Below, piece by piece: positions 9,328 through 18,126 of a DNA stretch of 64,000 bases. The notes under the pieces were generated by a model. The model had not been told where the DNA came from. It ran no database searches and worked only from the letters and a program-made list of their open reading frames with translations. Location: the NCBI RefSeq assembly GCF_014639235.1, contig NZ_BMFU01000003.1, positions 713,391 to 777,390 on the forward strand, in the 5' to 3' direction. The position numbers and the translations under genes were made by a program. Every line of letters starts with the position of its first letter. The stretch's first letter is position 1. Source of the stretch: Paenibacillus silvae (lineage in GTDB: Bacteria > Bacillota > Bacilli > Paenibacillales > Paenibacillaceae).

Positions 9328-9508
9328 TCACCCTACTCCCTCCTGATGTAAAATAACAACAACAAAACTCAATGCCCAGCGCCCCTTATACCACCACCTT
9401 GTCATAAGGCAGGGCGCCGTGTGCTGGGATCTGCAATTCCTCGCCATCATTCCTGAAATTCATCCAGTGTTGTCTGAAAACGCTGAAGGAATCCAATTTT
9501 ACCGAATC

Positions 9509-9669
9509 TTCGTTCCAAGCATGAAGTTTCTCACAGGCGTACCGAGGACACGCCAAAGGAAAGCACGCAGCAGGGAAAGCACACAGCAAGGAGCAAAAAA
9601 CGGCCATAGATTACACTTCAGCGGGTTTCAGCTATAGATGAACTTCAGCGGGTTTCAAGACACGCCCTG
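9509..9669 (+). repeat. dispersed repeat family 2, copy 1
   Basis: From GTTCCAAGC through to TCAAGACACGCCCTG this stretch aligns with the reverse complement of 62987-63108, sharing TTCCAAGC, ACGCAGCAG, CTTCAG.GG and TTCAAGACACGCCCTG. ACTTCAGCGGGTTTCA is additionally duplicated inside this copy (about 9615 and 9641). It may be a decayed small gene or mobile fragment; no intact frame is present. Confidence 0.6.
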
Positions 9670-9691
9670 AACGCTGGGGATTATTCGCTCC

Positions 9692-10684
9692 TTACTCTGA
9701 TTTGTAACGTAGTCCCCATTGGCGACGGACGGTGTCCATCAGCTTCATAATTTCGAGTGATTCATCAAGCTTCATGGTATTGCTCTCCGTGCGGCCTTGC
9801 AGAATGCAGCGTCCAGCCTCTTCTGCCTCAAATGCATAGCCGATGCAAGTCCGTTCATCCACGTACTTCTCAGGCTCTTCCTGGCCGTTCAGATGTAGGT
9901 ATGCTTCCTTTCCCGCCAAGAAAAATGGTAGACGAATGCGGCCTTCCGTTCCATAAATAACAGCCTCATTGTTCAGATTCAAGCGAATGGCACCGTTCAA
10001 CGAGGCGGAACGCCCTTCGGAGTAGGACAATAATACAGAGAACTGTTCATCTACACCGGACTCCCCGATATGCGCAGTGCTCCATACATGCTGCGGCTGC
10101 TCGCCAAAGATCATCGATGCAAAGGAAATCGGGTACACCCCCGCATCCAGCAGCGCGCCGCCGCCTAGATCAGGGTTAAGCAGACGTCCTTCCGGCTCCC
10201 AGCCGATACGAAAGCCAAAGTCTGCCTGTACCATCCGCACTTGTCCGATTCGTCCTTCTGCAATCCATGCACGTGCTTGAGCAATCGAGGGCAGGAAGCG
10301 GGTCCACATCCCCTCCATCAGAAAAAGCTTTCGCTCCCTTGCCGTTTCCACCAGCTGTTCCAGCTGACGAGAATTCATCGTAAACGGTTTCTCACAGAGC
10401 ACTGCTTTGCCTGCTTCCAGACAAGCCATCACATTTTCCTTATGTACCGGGTGCGGGGTTGCCACGTAAATGATATCGATCTCAGGATCTCGCAGCAATT
10501 CATCATATGAAGCGTAAGCGTGTTCAAAACCATACTCGGCTGCAAACTTCTCCGCGCTACCTTCCGTCCGTGAACCGACTGCTGCCTTTATCGCATTTCC
10601 GGCATGCTCCAGATCTTTGGCAAACTGGGATGCAATCCACCCCGTCCCCATAATGCCCCACCGCACCTTGTCCCGTTTCTCCAT
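9692..10684 (-). CDS. Gfo/Idh/MocA-family oxidoreductase
   Basis: NAD(P)-dependent dehydrogenase of 330 residues. A Rossmann domain opens with WGIMGTGWIASQFAKDL. The family motif CEKPFTMN (lysine of the EKP motif) lies near residue 97, and the C-terminal alpha/beta domain contains GGGALLDAGVYPISFA. GAGGAGGG precedes the ATG by about 7 bases. The substrate (sugar, inositol or trans-dihydrodiol type) cannot be told from sequence, and no pathway partner lies next to it; the neighbour is the divergent iron regulator. Confidence 0.88.
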   Translation of the reverse strand: MEKRDKVRWGIMGTGWIASQFAKDLEHAGNAIKAAVGSRTEGSAEKFAAEYGFEHAYASYDELLRDPEIDIIYVATPHPVHKENVMACLEAGKAVLCEKPFTMNSRQLEQLVETARERKLFLMEGMWTRFLPSIAQARAWIAEGRIGQVRMVQADFGFRIGWEPEGRLLNPDLGGGALLDAGVYPISFASMIFGEQPQHVWSTAHIGESGVDEQFSVLLSYSEGRSASLNGAIRLNLNNEAVIYGTEGRIRLPFFLAGKEAYLHLNGQEEPEKYVDERTCIGYAFEAEEAGRCILQGRTESNTMKLDESLEIMKLMDTVRRQWGLRYKSE

Positions 10685-10928
10685 AAATACACCCTCCTCA
10701 AAGAAATTTGCTGCTGCCGATCTATCACTTCAGAACATTTCATCCAGTCCAACATCGTATCTCTCTTATTTTACCAAAAAGAAGCACTCCCGTCAGAAAA
10801 TGATGCTCGCGCGAGTTACATTTCATTTTGCGCAGCAGATTTGCTAAGATGGGTTAGAAACAAGCTGAGAATAAATATAGGAACGCGAAAATACAAAAAG
10901 GATTCATTCTCTGAAAGGAAGGTACGCC

Positions 10929-12866
10929 ATGATCAGCAAAAGGAATATCGACCATAACCGCATACCTTCAGACAACGAGCTGACTGAACGCCCATGCGGC
11001 GATAATAATAAACGCTCCACCCCTGATGCCAAATCTGCTCTAATGCTAGATAGTGGCACTACTGAATATGCAAGCAATATCAGCTCTATCAGCACTTCAA
11101 ACTCTTCTAAAACTGTCCGCACTAACACTCCTAAGACCACACCTTTGTCAACTAAAGATACGAAGACAATAGCTTTCACAGAACAGGGCAAGTCTGCCTC
11201 TTCGAGCTTGGACTTAAATAAAGAGCTTGAGCATTTTCTGAAGCATGGCTTGCTTGAGCTGCATCAAGCGAAGCATATTAACACACACCGGCCATTTCAG
11301 TGGCATAAAGCTGCACTCACACATCACACTTTTATATATATGCACCGCTTCACTGGCACCTTGAATGTTAACGGCGAGCCGTCCCGAATCATGCGTAAAT
11401 CGGCCTGTCTGTTCACACCTGGGACATGCCTTGAACTTGTAGCTGATGCCGATCACGAGGCTGAGCTGTACATTATTGAATATGATCTGTTCCGGGCAAT
11501 TGAGAAGACAGAAGCCAGACGTGTCTATGAACGTGAGCTGCATTCTCCTGTTACCGGACTGATTCAAGGACCTTTTTACGGCATTCAGCGTATTACAGCA
11601 CAGATAACTGAACTCGCACAATCCGATCATGAAGCCGCATCTCGTGATATCAAAGCACAACTGCTGCTAACCGACCTGCTCTATATGCTCTGGCCTGAAG
11701 ATAACAAGTCCGCTGCCGCTGAAGAGAATCGAAACAATCCCGAGGCGTGGCTAAAAACAACCCTTCAATACATGCAGCAGCATTACATGCATGAGATCAA
11801 GCTGGATACACTTGCTGAACTGGCCGGAATGCATCCGTCCTACTATTCGCAGCTGTTCAAAAGCCGAATGCAGAAAAATCCGATCGAGTACATCACACAT
11901 CTGCGAATGAACCGGGCCAAAGAGATGCTGCTCACCTCCGATCTTCTCATTCGCGATATCGCGCGCGAGGTCGGTTACCGGGACGAGTTTTATTTCAGCA
12001 GACGCTTCCGCAACTATGCCGGATATGCGCCGACTGCATATACCAAACAGGTTCATCGCAACATTGTGTCCCTCTCCTACCCGTATACGGACCACTTGAT
12101 GACCCTTGGCATTACGCCATGTGCAGCTCAGATTCAAGGCCATTTGCCGCACATGCCTTCTTCGCTCAAACTGCCTTTTCATGCCTATGAGCCTTGGGAG
12201 CAGGGGCGTCAGGCTTTTCTGGATGTGCATCCCGAATTGATTCTGACCAAGGATAATGCCGCAGCCAAAGCGATGGAGCATATTGGCGATGTCGCTCCCA
12301 TCATTACGATTCCATGGAACGAAACGGACGTCTTCGGCCATCTGGAACGCATTGCTGCCATTGTGGATCGTACGCGAGCGGCTAGAGACTGGCTGGACGG
12401 GCATGAGCGCAAAGCCGATCGTACACGCAAAAAAATCAAGGAGCTTGCAGGCAGCCTTACGGTTGCTGTAGGCACATTGACCGCCAAAGGTCCACGGATG
12501 TACAGTCATCGCAACTTCGGTCATGTGTTCTATCGTACGCTGCAGCTCGCTGCTCCCTCGCGTATCCAGGCTGAACTGCACGGAAAAGCTCCTGGAGTCG
12601 GCTATAACTGGATGCCGTTTACACCCGGGGAGTGGCATGGTCTCGAAGCCGATGTGCTGGTGCTTGCGATAGACAACATGCATAATCGAGCAGCATTGCT
12701 GCAAAAATTAAAGAATGATCCGTTATGGAGCAGCCATCCTGCCGTACGCAACGGGCGGGTGCATCTTGTCGATTGGAGCGCCTGGGTTGTCTACGCGCCA
12801 TATTCCATTAACATCCAGCTCGAGGAAGCGCTCTCGATGTTGACGAGCAGGCCTGTACTTTTGTAA
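10929..12866 (+). CDS. AraC-type regulator fused to a siderophore-binding domain (Btr-like)
   Basis: A 645-residue regulator resembling Btr of Bacillus, which senses ferric siderophore and activates its uptake operon. Residues ~1-95 are Ser/Thr/Asn-rich low complexity. Residues ~100-260 form an AraC sensor-like region, ~268-375 two helix-turn-helix motifs (LAELAGMHPSYYSQLFKSR and IAREVGYRDEFYFSRRFR), and ~380-640 a TroA/FepB-like binding-protein domain (MTLGITPCAAQ, HPELILTKDN, VHLVDW). AAGGAAGG precedes the ATG, supporting the long N-terminus. It lies directly upstream of the permease genes with a Fur box between, so it very probably controls them. Confidence 0.88.
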   Translation: MISKRNIDHNRIPSDNELTERPCGDNNKRSTPDAKSALMLDSGTTEYASNISSISTSNSSKTVRTNTPKTTPLSTKDTKTIAFTEQGKSASSSLDLNKELEHFLKHGLLELHQAKHINTHRPFQWHKAALTHHTFIYMHRFTGTLNVNGEPSRIMRKSACLFTPGTCLELVADADHEAELYIIEYDLFRAIEKTEARRVYERELHSPVTGLIQGPFYGIQRITAQITELAQSDHEAASRDIKAQLLLTDLLYMLWPEDNKSAAAEENRNNPEAWLKTTLQYMQQHYMHEIKLDTLAELAGMHPSYYSQLFKSRMQKNPIEYITHLRMNRAKEMLLTSDLLIRDIAREVGYRDEFYFSRRFRNYAGYAPTAYTKQVHRNIVSLSYPYTDHLMTLGITPCAAQIQGHLPHMPSSLKLPFHAYEPWEQGRQAFLDVHPELILTKDNAAAKAMEHIGDVAPIITIPWNETDVFGHLERIAAIVDRTRAARDWLDGHERKADRTRKKIKELAGSLTVAVGTLTAKGPRMYSHRNFGHVFYRTLQLAAPSRIQAELHGKAPGVGYNWMPFTPGEWHGLEADVLVLAIDNMHNRAALLQKLKNDPLWSSHPAVRNGRVHLVDWSAWVVYAPYSINIQLEEALSMLTSRPVLL

Positions 12867-12942
12867 TCTAAAAAATGTCCATTTCCCAAATCTTAATTTA
12901 TGCCATGTACGGGCCTGGATTAAGATTTTATAATATTCACTA

Positions 12943-12961
12943 ATTGATAATGATAATCAAT
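12943..12961. promoter_or_regulatory. Fur box
   Basis: ATTGATAATGATAATCAAT matches the 19-bp Fur consensus closely and lies 31 bases before the first permease gene. Iron repression of the uptake operon is the expected outcome. Confidence 0.85.
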
Positions 12962-12992
12962 AACAACGAAAGATGTTATTTTTTATAAAGGA

Positions 12993-14039
12993 GTGACCCG
13001 TATCCAACATCCGGGACTGCCCCAGCGTCCAACTGCTGTTAAACGATCGGCATTCACCATTGGCCTGATGTTTTTGTCCGCTGCCGCCGTGCTGCTGATC
13101 AGTATGTTTGTTGCTATCTCGTTGGGAGCCAAAGGGTTAACGCTTGAAACGGTATGGACCGCCGTATTCAACTACAACCCTTCCATGACATCTCATCAGA
13201 TCATTCATGAGCTTCGACTGCCGCGTGTCCTGGCTGCCGCTGTAATCGGAGCAGCCTTTGCTGTCGCGGGAGCGCTAATGCAGGGGATCACTCGCAATCC
13301 TCTTGCCGATACTGGCATACTCGGGATTAATGCAGGAGCAACCTTTGTCGTAGCGCTAAGCTTTGCCTTCTGGCCGGGATTACCCTATGGCTGGATTATG
13401 CTGCTGTCCTTCATTGGGGCTGTGCTTGGCACCCTGCTCATCTTCCTGCTCGGCATGGCTGCACCCGGAGGGCTCAGCTCCATCAGGCTGACCGTTGCCG
13501 GAGCCGTTATTGCCGCTATGCTCGGCTCATTAAGCACAGGCGTTGCCATTTATTTTGACCTGAGCCAGGATCTGGCCTTCTGGTACGCAGGGGGGTTTGG
13601 AGGTATCGAATGGCGCCATCTGAGGCTCATTCTTCCCGTGCTGCTGGTTACACTGCTACTCACCATGCCTCTCGCAAGGCGTGTGTCGCTGATGTCACTT
13701 GGTGAAGAGGTTGCTCTGAATCTGGGACTTAATCTGCGCTGGACCCGCTTGCTTGCCCTCGCTGCTGTCGTTGTGCTCGCAGGAGTATCTGTATCAGCAG
13801 TAGGCTCCATTGGCTTTGTAGGTCTGGTTATTCCACACATGTCCCGCAAACTGGTGGGTGTAGATTACCGGCTGATTATACCGATGTCCTCCCTTCTGGG
13901 CGCAATCCTGCTGGTGCTGGCTGATCTCGGGGCACGTATTGTGAATCCGCCTCAAGAGCTGGCAGTAGGGATCATGGTTGCTTTTGTCGGCGTACCGTTC
14001 TTCCTCTATTTGGCCCGGAAAGAAAGGAGGGCTTTGTAG
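12993..14039 (+). CDS. iron-siderophore ABC transporter permease, FecCD family
   Basis: Integral membrane subunit of 348 residues with about nine to ten helices. Family motifs include LRLPRVLAAAVIGAAFAVAG, MQGITRNPLADTGILGINAG and the C-terminal VGSIGFVGLVIPHMSRKLVG that contacts the ATPase. GTG at 12993 gives the longest frame, but AAAGGAG lies immediately against it, so the real start may be an unusual codon a few residues on; the first helix begins only at about residue 22. It overlaps the next permease by one base. A Fur box lies upstream. The partner ATPase is not in the window. Confidence 0.9.
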   Translation: MTRIQHPGLPQRPTAVKRSAFTIGLMFLSAAAVLLISMFVAISLGAKGLTLETVWTAVFNYNPSMTSHQIIHELRLPRVLAAAVIGAAFAVAGALMQGITRNPLADTGILGINAGATFVVALSFAFWPGLPYGWIMLLSFIGAVLGTLLIFLLGMAAPGGLSSIRLTVAGAVIAAMLGSLSTGVAIYFDLSQDLAFWYAGGFGGIEWRHLRLILPVLLVTLLLTMPLARRVSLMSLGEEVALNLGLNLRWTRLLALAAVVVLAGVSVSAVGSIGFVGLVIPHMSRKLVGVDYRLIIPMSSLLGAILLVLADLGARIVNPPQELAVGIMVAFVGVPFFLYLARKERRAL

Positions 14040-15106
14040 TGGTAAAACGAAAATTTGCATCCGCAGCGAGCATTTTCGGCAGGATCAATCAAGCCTTCGA
14101 TCAAGTCTCCCGGGGCAAAAGAGCAGTGATCATCAGTGCTGTGCTGCTCTTTCTTGCAATACTGGTCATCACCATTAGCCTGAATACAGGTACCGTGCGA
14201 ATGTCACCCGTAGCTGTTCTGCAGACTTTTCTGGGACAGGGAAGTGAACAGGATCAGATCATTCTCTTTGATTACCGCCTGCCGCGAATACTCGTGACGG
14301 TGCTTGCGGGGGCTGGATTGGGCATCGCAGGTGCTGCTCTGCAAGGTATTACACGCAACGCCCTTGCTGATCCGGGTATTCTGGGTTTGCATGCTGGAGC
14401 TGCATTCGGGCTTATCGTGTTTGTCAGCCTTTCGTTCAGCATGGATACCTCTGTGGCTCTGTTGATTCCGATCTTTGCTTTTGCCGGAAGTGTCGCTGCC
14501 GCCCTGATCATCATGCTGCTGTCCTACGACAGACATAGCGGAGTGTCTCCGATCAAGCTTATTCTGGTCGGTATTGCTGTGGCCGCCGGATTCCATGCGC
14601 TCACCTTGTATCTGTCGCTGCGTCTGGATGAGGACACGTATTCCTTTGCAGCACGCTGGCTTGCAGGCAGTGTGTGGGGCCGCGACTGGATTCATGTCCT
14701 GGCTTTGCTTCCCTGGGTAGTGCTATGTATCGCCTATATCTGGAGTCGCTCCAAAACGCTGGACGCTTTCCATCTGGGTGATGCGGCTGCAACCAGCATT
14801 GGAACACCTGTCCGCTCAAGGCGTATTCTGCTGCTTCTCTGTGCTGTAGCCTTGTCCGCAGTGAGTGTATCCATGGCTGGAGGGATCGGTTTTATCGGGC
14901 TTGCTGCCCCTCATCTGGCCCGCAGACTGGTCGGGCCGATACATCGGCATTTGATTCCCGCTGCCGGACTGATCGGGATGGTTATTCTGGTGACTGCAGA
15001 TACGGTTGGCCGAACAATCTTTGCACCAAATGTCATTCCGGCAGGTGTTGTTGTAGCCGCGATCGGTGCACCCTATTTTTTATACCTGCTGGTACGAACC
15101 AAATGA
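14039..15106 (+). CDS. iron-siderophore ABC transporter permease, FecCD family (second subunit)
   Basis: A 355-residue membrane protein, paralogous to the preceding permease. Motifs are DYRLPRILVTVLAGAGLGIAG, LQGITRNALADPGILGLHAG and GGIGFIGLAAPHLARRLVG. GTG at 14039 follows AAAGGAGGG by about 10 bases and overlaps the upstream stop (taGTG). The two permeases probably form a heterodimer. The binding-protein gene follows 91 bp downstream. Confidence 0.92.
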   Translation: MVKRKFASAASIFGRINQAFDQVSRGKRAVIISAVLLFLAILVITISLNTGTVRMSPVAVLQTFLGQGSEQDQIILFDYRLPRILVTVLAGAGLGIAGAALQGITRNALADPGILGLHAGAAFGLIVFVSLSFSMDTSVALLIPIFAFAGSVAAALIIMLLSYDRHSGVSPIKLILVGIAVAAGFHALTLYLSLRLDEDTYSFAARWLAGSVWGRDWIHVLALLPWVVLCIAYIWSRSKTLDAFHLGDAAATSIGTPVRSRRILLLLCAVALSAVSVSMAGGIGFIGLAAPHLARRLVGPIHRHLIPAAGLIGMVILVTADTVGRTIFAPNVIPAGVVVAAIGAPYFLYLLVRTK

Positions 15107-15197
15107 TAGATGAAGATGAACCATTCGATACACTTTATTCAAATTCAATTACATTACACAAGATGAATCCAATAGAAGTTCAAGGAGAATGACAAAT

Positions 15198-16157
15198 ATG
15201 TTGAAGAAAAATCTAATGCTTTTGCTAACCATCAGCCTGGTGCTTGTACTTGCAGCCTGCGGGGCAGCCAAAACGTCCACATCTGGCTCTGATGCAGCAA
15301 ACCAAAACACAAATACGAGCAGCTCGGCTGACAATGCCGACAAGACTACGGCTTCAGGTGAACCGCGAATTGCATCCATGTCGATTCACCTGACCAATGA
15401 TTTGCTTTCCCTGGGCATCACCCCGGTCGGCTCCGTTATTGGCGGCGAAGCAAAGGGGTTCCTGTCCCATGTCGCTGACCTCCTGAAAGATACAACGCCG
15501 CTCGGACCTGTAAAAGACCCGGACATGGAGGCACTGCTTGCCCTTAAACCTGATGTGATCTATCTGGATGAGGAATTTTCCGGTGACGATATCGCCAAAT
15601 TCGAGAAAATTGCACCTGTGCATGTATTCAACCTCGACAATGGCACTTGGCGTGATCATCTGAAGGAGATTGGCAAGCTGGTGAACCGCGAGCAGCAGGC
15701 CGAGAAGTACATTCAGGATTATGAAGCGGAAACGAAGGAAGTGAAATCTCTGATTCATAATCAGATCGGGGATGGTACCGTGATGGCGATTCGTGTCACG
15801 GCCAAGGAGCTGCGTGTATTCAGCACACGCCGTCCGATGGGTCCTATTTTGTACGACGACCTCGGGTTGACTCCAGCCAAAGGCATCAAAGAGATGGATA
15901 CCGCCAAGCCGTATCAAGTCGTATCACGTGAAGTGCTGCCAGACTATGATGCTGATGCCATCTTTGTTGTGGTAAACTCGGATGATGAAGCACAAACGAT
16001 GTTCAAGGAGCTGCAAAACAATCCGATCTGGCAAGGCCTGAAGGCTGTCAAAGCCGGGCATGTATATCCGATCGGGGCGCAGCCTTGGCTTGATTATTCC
16101 TCGATTGGCAACAAGATGGCAATGGACGAAGCGAAAGAAATGTTTTCTAAAAAGTAA
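15198..16157 (+). CDS. siderophore-binding lipoprotein of the ABC uptake system
   Basis: Extracytoplasmic binding protein of 319 residues. The N-terminal signal ends in the lipobox LAAC near residue 21; a Ser/Thr/Asn linker (~25-50) precedes the TroA-type domain, which contains LLSLGITPVGSV, LKPDVIYLDEE and a long connecting helix. ATG at 15198 sits 10 bases after AAGGAG; another ATG at 15189 is too close to it. It is the last gene of the iron operon and delivers ferric siderophore to the two permeases. The ligand is not deducible; bacillibactin or a related catecholate is plausible given the Btr-like regulator. Confidence 0.9.
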   Translation: MLKKNLMLLLTISLVLVLAACGAAKTSTSGSDAANQNTNTSSSADNADKTTASGEPRIASMSIHLTNDLLSLGITPVGSVIGGEAKGFLSHVADLLKDTTPLGPVKDPDMEALLALKPDVIYLDEEFSGDDIAKFEKIAPVHVFNLDNGTWRDHLKEIGKLVNREQQAEKYIQDYEAETKEVKSLIHNQIGDGTVMAIRVTAKELRVFSTRRPMGPILYDDLGLTPAKGIKEMDTAKPYQVVSREVLPDYDADAIFVVVNSDDEAQTMFKELQNNPIWQGLKAVKAGHVYPIGAQPWLDYSSIGNKMAMDEAKEMFSKK

Positions 16158-16186
16158 ATCAAGCTTTGCCTGACACCGCAAACAAC

Positions 16187-16335
16187 AAAAAAACCTCGCT
16201 TTGGCAAGGAAACCGCGTTAACAAGACAGTGAGCATGATGCTCATGCTCCTGTTCAATAGGCATAGGGATGCAACACTAACGAGTGTTACAGCTCTCTAT
16301 GTCCTGCGTTTCCCTTATCAGACTGAGGTTTTTTT
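16187..16335. terminator. large imperfect palindrome between convergent genes
   Basis: AAAAAAACCTC at 16187 pairs with GAGGTTTTTTT at 16325, and further pairing continues inward over about 35 bases with interruptions (AAGG.AAACGC-like on both arms). The interior holds smaller palindromes: GAGCATGATGCTC, GCATAGGGATGC and AACACTAACGAGTGTT. It probably acts as a bidirectional terminator for the iron operon and the macro-domain gene. Confidence 0.55.
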
Positions 16336-16352
16336 ATTTTTTATCCTAATCA

Positions 16353-16775
16353 TTACACCGCACATACAACGATCTCAATATCCATATCTGCAAACGTATT
16401 CTGAATAATGATGCTAACCTTCTCCCACTTCAAGCGGTCCAGCCCGCAGCCGATACGGGGCATAGCCAGCCGGGTAATCCCCTGCTCTTCACAGACTGTC
16501 CGCATGGACTCCACTGCCTGGGTTAATGACAAATACGTCGGTTTGTTGGAGAATTTAGCTTTGGTAACCAGATTCAGCGTCCGTCCAACCGGATAACATC
16601 TGCCGATCTCCAGCGGCTCCTGCCCGGCCTGCTCCTGAAGGGATTGCAGATCAAACTTCTCCCGAAACTGCACAGCGATTCCTTTGCCCATCCGTGCGTC
16701 AGCCGATATGCAGTGTGCCAGGGAATAGTCCTCCTCCAGTTCAAACAAATCCTGCTGCCGTTCATCAAACTGCAT
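16353..16775 (-). CDS. macro-domain (ADP-ribose-binding) protein
   Basis: A single macro domain of 140 residues. AHCISADARMGKGIAVQF is the N-terminal ADP-ribose-binding loop with the GKGIA motif, and MPRIGCGLDRLKWEKV is the C-terminal GxGxGLD-like loop. It resembles the Poa1/TARG1-like group, whose members remove ADP-ribose or its 1''-phosphate from substrates. An AAAGGA site precedes the ATG by about 10 bases. It is the last gene of an ADP-ribose-related block and is separated from the PARG-like gene by a MITE-like repeat. Confidence 0.85.
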   Translation of the reverse strand: MQFDERQQDLFELEEDYSLAHCISADARMGKGIAVQFREKFDLQSLQEQAGQEPLEIGRCYPVGRTLNLVTKAKFSNKPTYLSLTQAVESMRTVCEEQGITRLAMPRIGCGLDRLKWEKVSIIIQNTFADMDIEIVVCAV

Positions 16776-16958
16776 GTAATATCAATCCTTTCCTGCGATG
16801 TGGATTATACTCCACCACTCCGTTTACTAGAACTTTTGGTCGTCCTGCAACCAAGCGAGCTACACTTCATGTATGACACTGTAATCATATACTTTTTGCT
16901 GCACATCCTTTAATGCATGTACTGTCTGACACATGGAAGTTCAAATTACCATTACTTT

Positions 16959-17154
16959 GCTATATAAGTTGAACTATTCATTTACACGGTAACGGAGGGG
17001 ACAGAAAAAACCTGAAAAAGCGGATCGGTCGCCTTTATCACCGGATTTTCCCCTTTGGAAAAGGGTATCGAAAAAATCTGGGGATAACAGCGATTGGAAG
17101 GTTATTCTATCATCGGAGTGGTGTGTGTAAAAAATTTAGTTCAACTTATATAGC
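16959..17154. mobile_element. MITE-like element with 18-bp perfect terminal inverted repeats
   Basis: GCTATATAAGTTGAACTA at 16959-16976 and its exact complement at 17137-17154 bound a 196-bp non-coding element. The pairing continues imperfectly inward (ATTTACAC/GTGTGTAA, then CGGAG/CTCCG). Related fragments occur at 33586-33665 and 62262-62302. The right end overlaps the final codons of the PARG-like gene. Confidence 0.8.
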
Positions 17155-18125
17155 ATTCGGCGGAACGTCTCCAGCGTTCGTTGTCCTGCGCTCCGGTCAA
17201 ATACGGCAAAGACGATACGATCAAAATAATCACTATATCGCTCCTCAACCAGTACATCGGCAAAATAAGCTGCCACCTGCGCAGGCTCGTTCCGAAACAC
17301 ACCACAGCCGAAAGCCCCCAGCACAATCGTTCGATGACCTTGGGCAGCCGCAACCTCCAGAATATATCGAATACGCTGCTTCATCACCGCCTGAATCTGC
17401 TCATCCGTTGCTTCGTTCCGCTCCTTGACCACACCTGCATTCACCGCTGGTGCGGTAATGAATGAACTGGTATAGTACTGATCGAGCAATCGATCATCGT
17501 CATCCCGAATCACAGGCACATGTGGTGAATAGATCATATAATCGGAATAGAGACAAGAGCGCTGCTTGCGATTATACTCATACATCTCGTGCATCTGGGC
17601 AATACACGGATACAGCCCGGTTGCACGTGCCAGGCTTTCCTCCTGAGCCTGACTTCCGCCGAGGAATCCGCCGCCCGGATTTTTGGCCGATGCAAAATTC
17701 AGACACACAACATCCGTTCTTCCTTCCTCCAGCGTCAGACGGGCGGCTGCCGCCAGTGTCGTTTCTCCTGTTACTTCAATCCGTGCCATCTTTTCTTGAG
17801 AGAAAGACTTGGACTCCTGCTGGTTCCCTGATGAGTCAGCTTGCTCTCCTTTGTGCAGCTCTTCCTTCAAAAGAGATAGCCCCGAAGGGCGATAAAGCAC
17901 GGAGCCCTGAATGGCCTGCTGCATATCTTGCTTGATATGAACGGCACGGTCATATCCATTCACGTACGTACCTTCTTCCAGAATCTCCAACGTCTGATGG
18001 GCAATACGCGAGCGTCCGGAACGCGAGTTGACGCCTGTACGGTCTGCTGATGCATTAGATCTATTAGCTCCATTAGCCTTACTATTGTATTGGTTATGTT
18101 TATTGTTTTTTTCGTAATAACTCAT
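17136..18125 (-). CDS. TIGR02452-family protein, microbial-type PARG domain
   Basis: Probable poly/mono-ADP-ribose glycohydrolase-like enzyme of 329 residues. The PARG signature is seen in NPGGGFLGGSQAQEE near residue 150, giving GGG followed by the catalytic Gln-Glu-Glu. VLGAFGCGVFRNEP near residue 270 is the macro-fold phosphate loop. The N-terminal ~45 residues are Asn/Ser/Lys-rich and low complexity. ATG at 18125 follows TAGGAG by about 9 bases; the ATG at 18134 is too close. It begins one base after the NADAR stop. The last residues (MLYKLN) and the stop codon are supplied by the terminal inverted repeat of the adjacent MITE. Confidence 0.88.
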   Translation of the reverse strand: MSYYEKNNKHNQYNSKANGANRSNASADRTGVNSRSGRSRIAHQTLEILEEGTYVNGYDRAVHIKQDMQQAIQGSVLYRPSGLSLLKEELHKGEQADSSGNQQESKSFSQEKMARIEVTGETTLAAAARLTLEEGRTDVVCLNFASAKNPGGGFLGGSQAQEESLARATGLYPCIAQMHEMYEYNRKQRSCLYSDYMIYSPHVPVIRDDDDRLLDQYYTSSFITAPAVNAGVVKERNEATDEQIQAVMKQRIRYILEVAAAQGHRTIVLGAFGCGVFRNEPAQVAAYFADVLVEERYSDYFDRIVFAVFDRSAGQRTLETFRRMLYKLN

Positions 18126-18126
18126 T

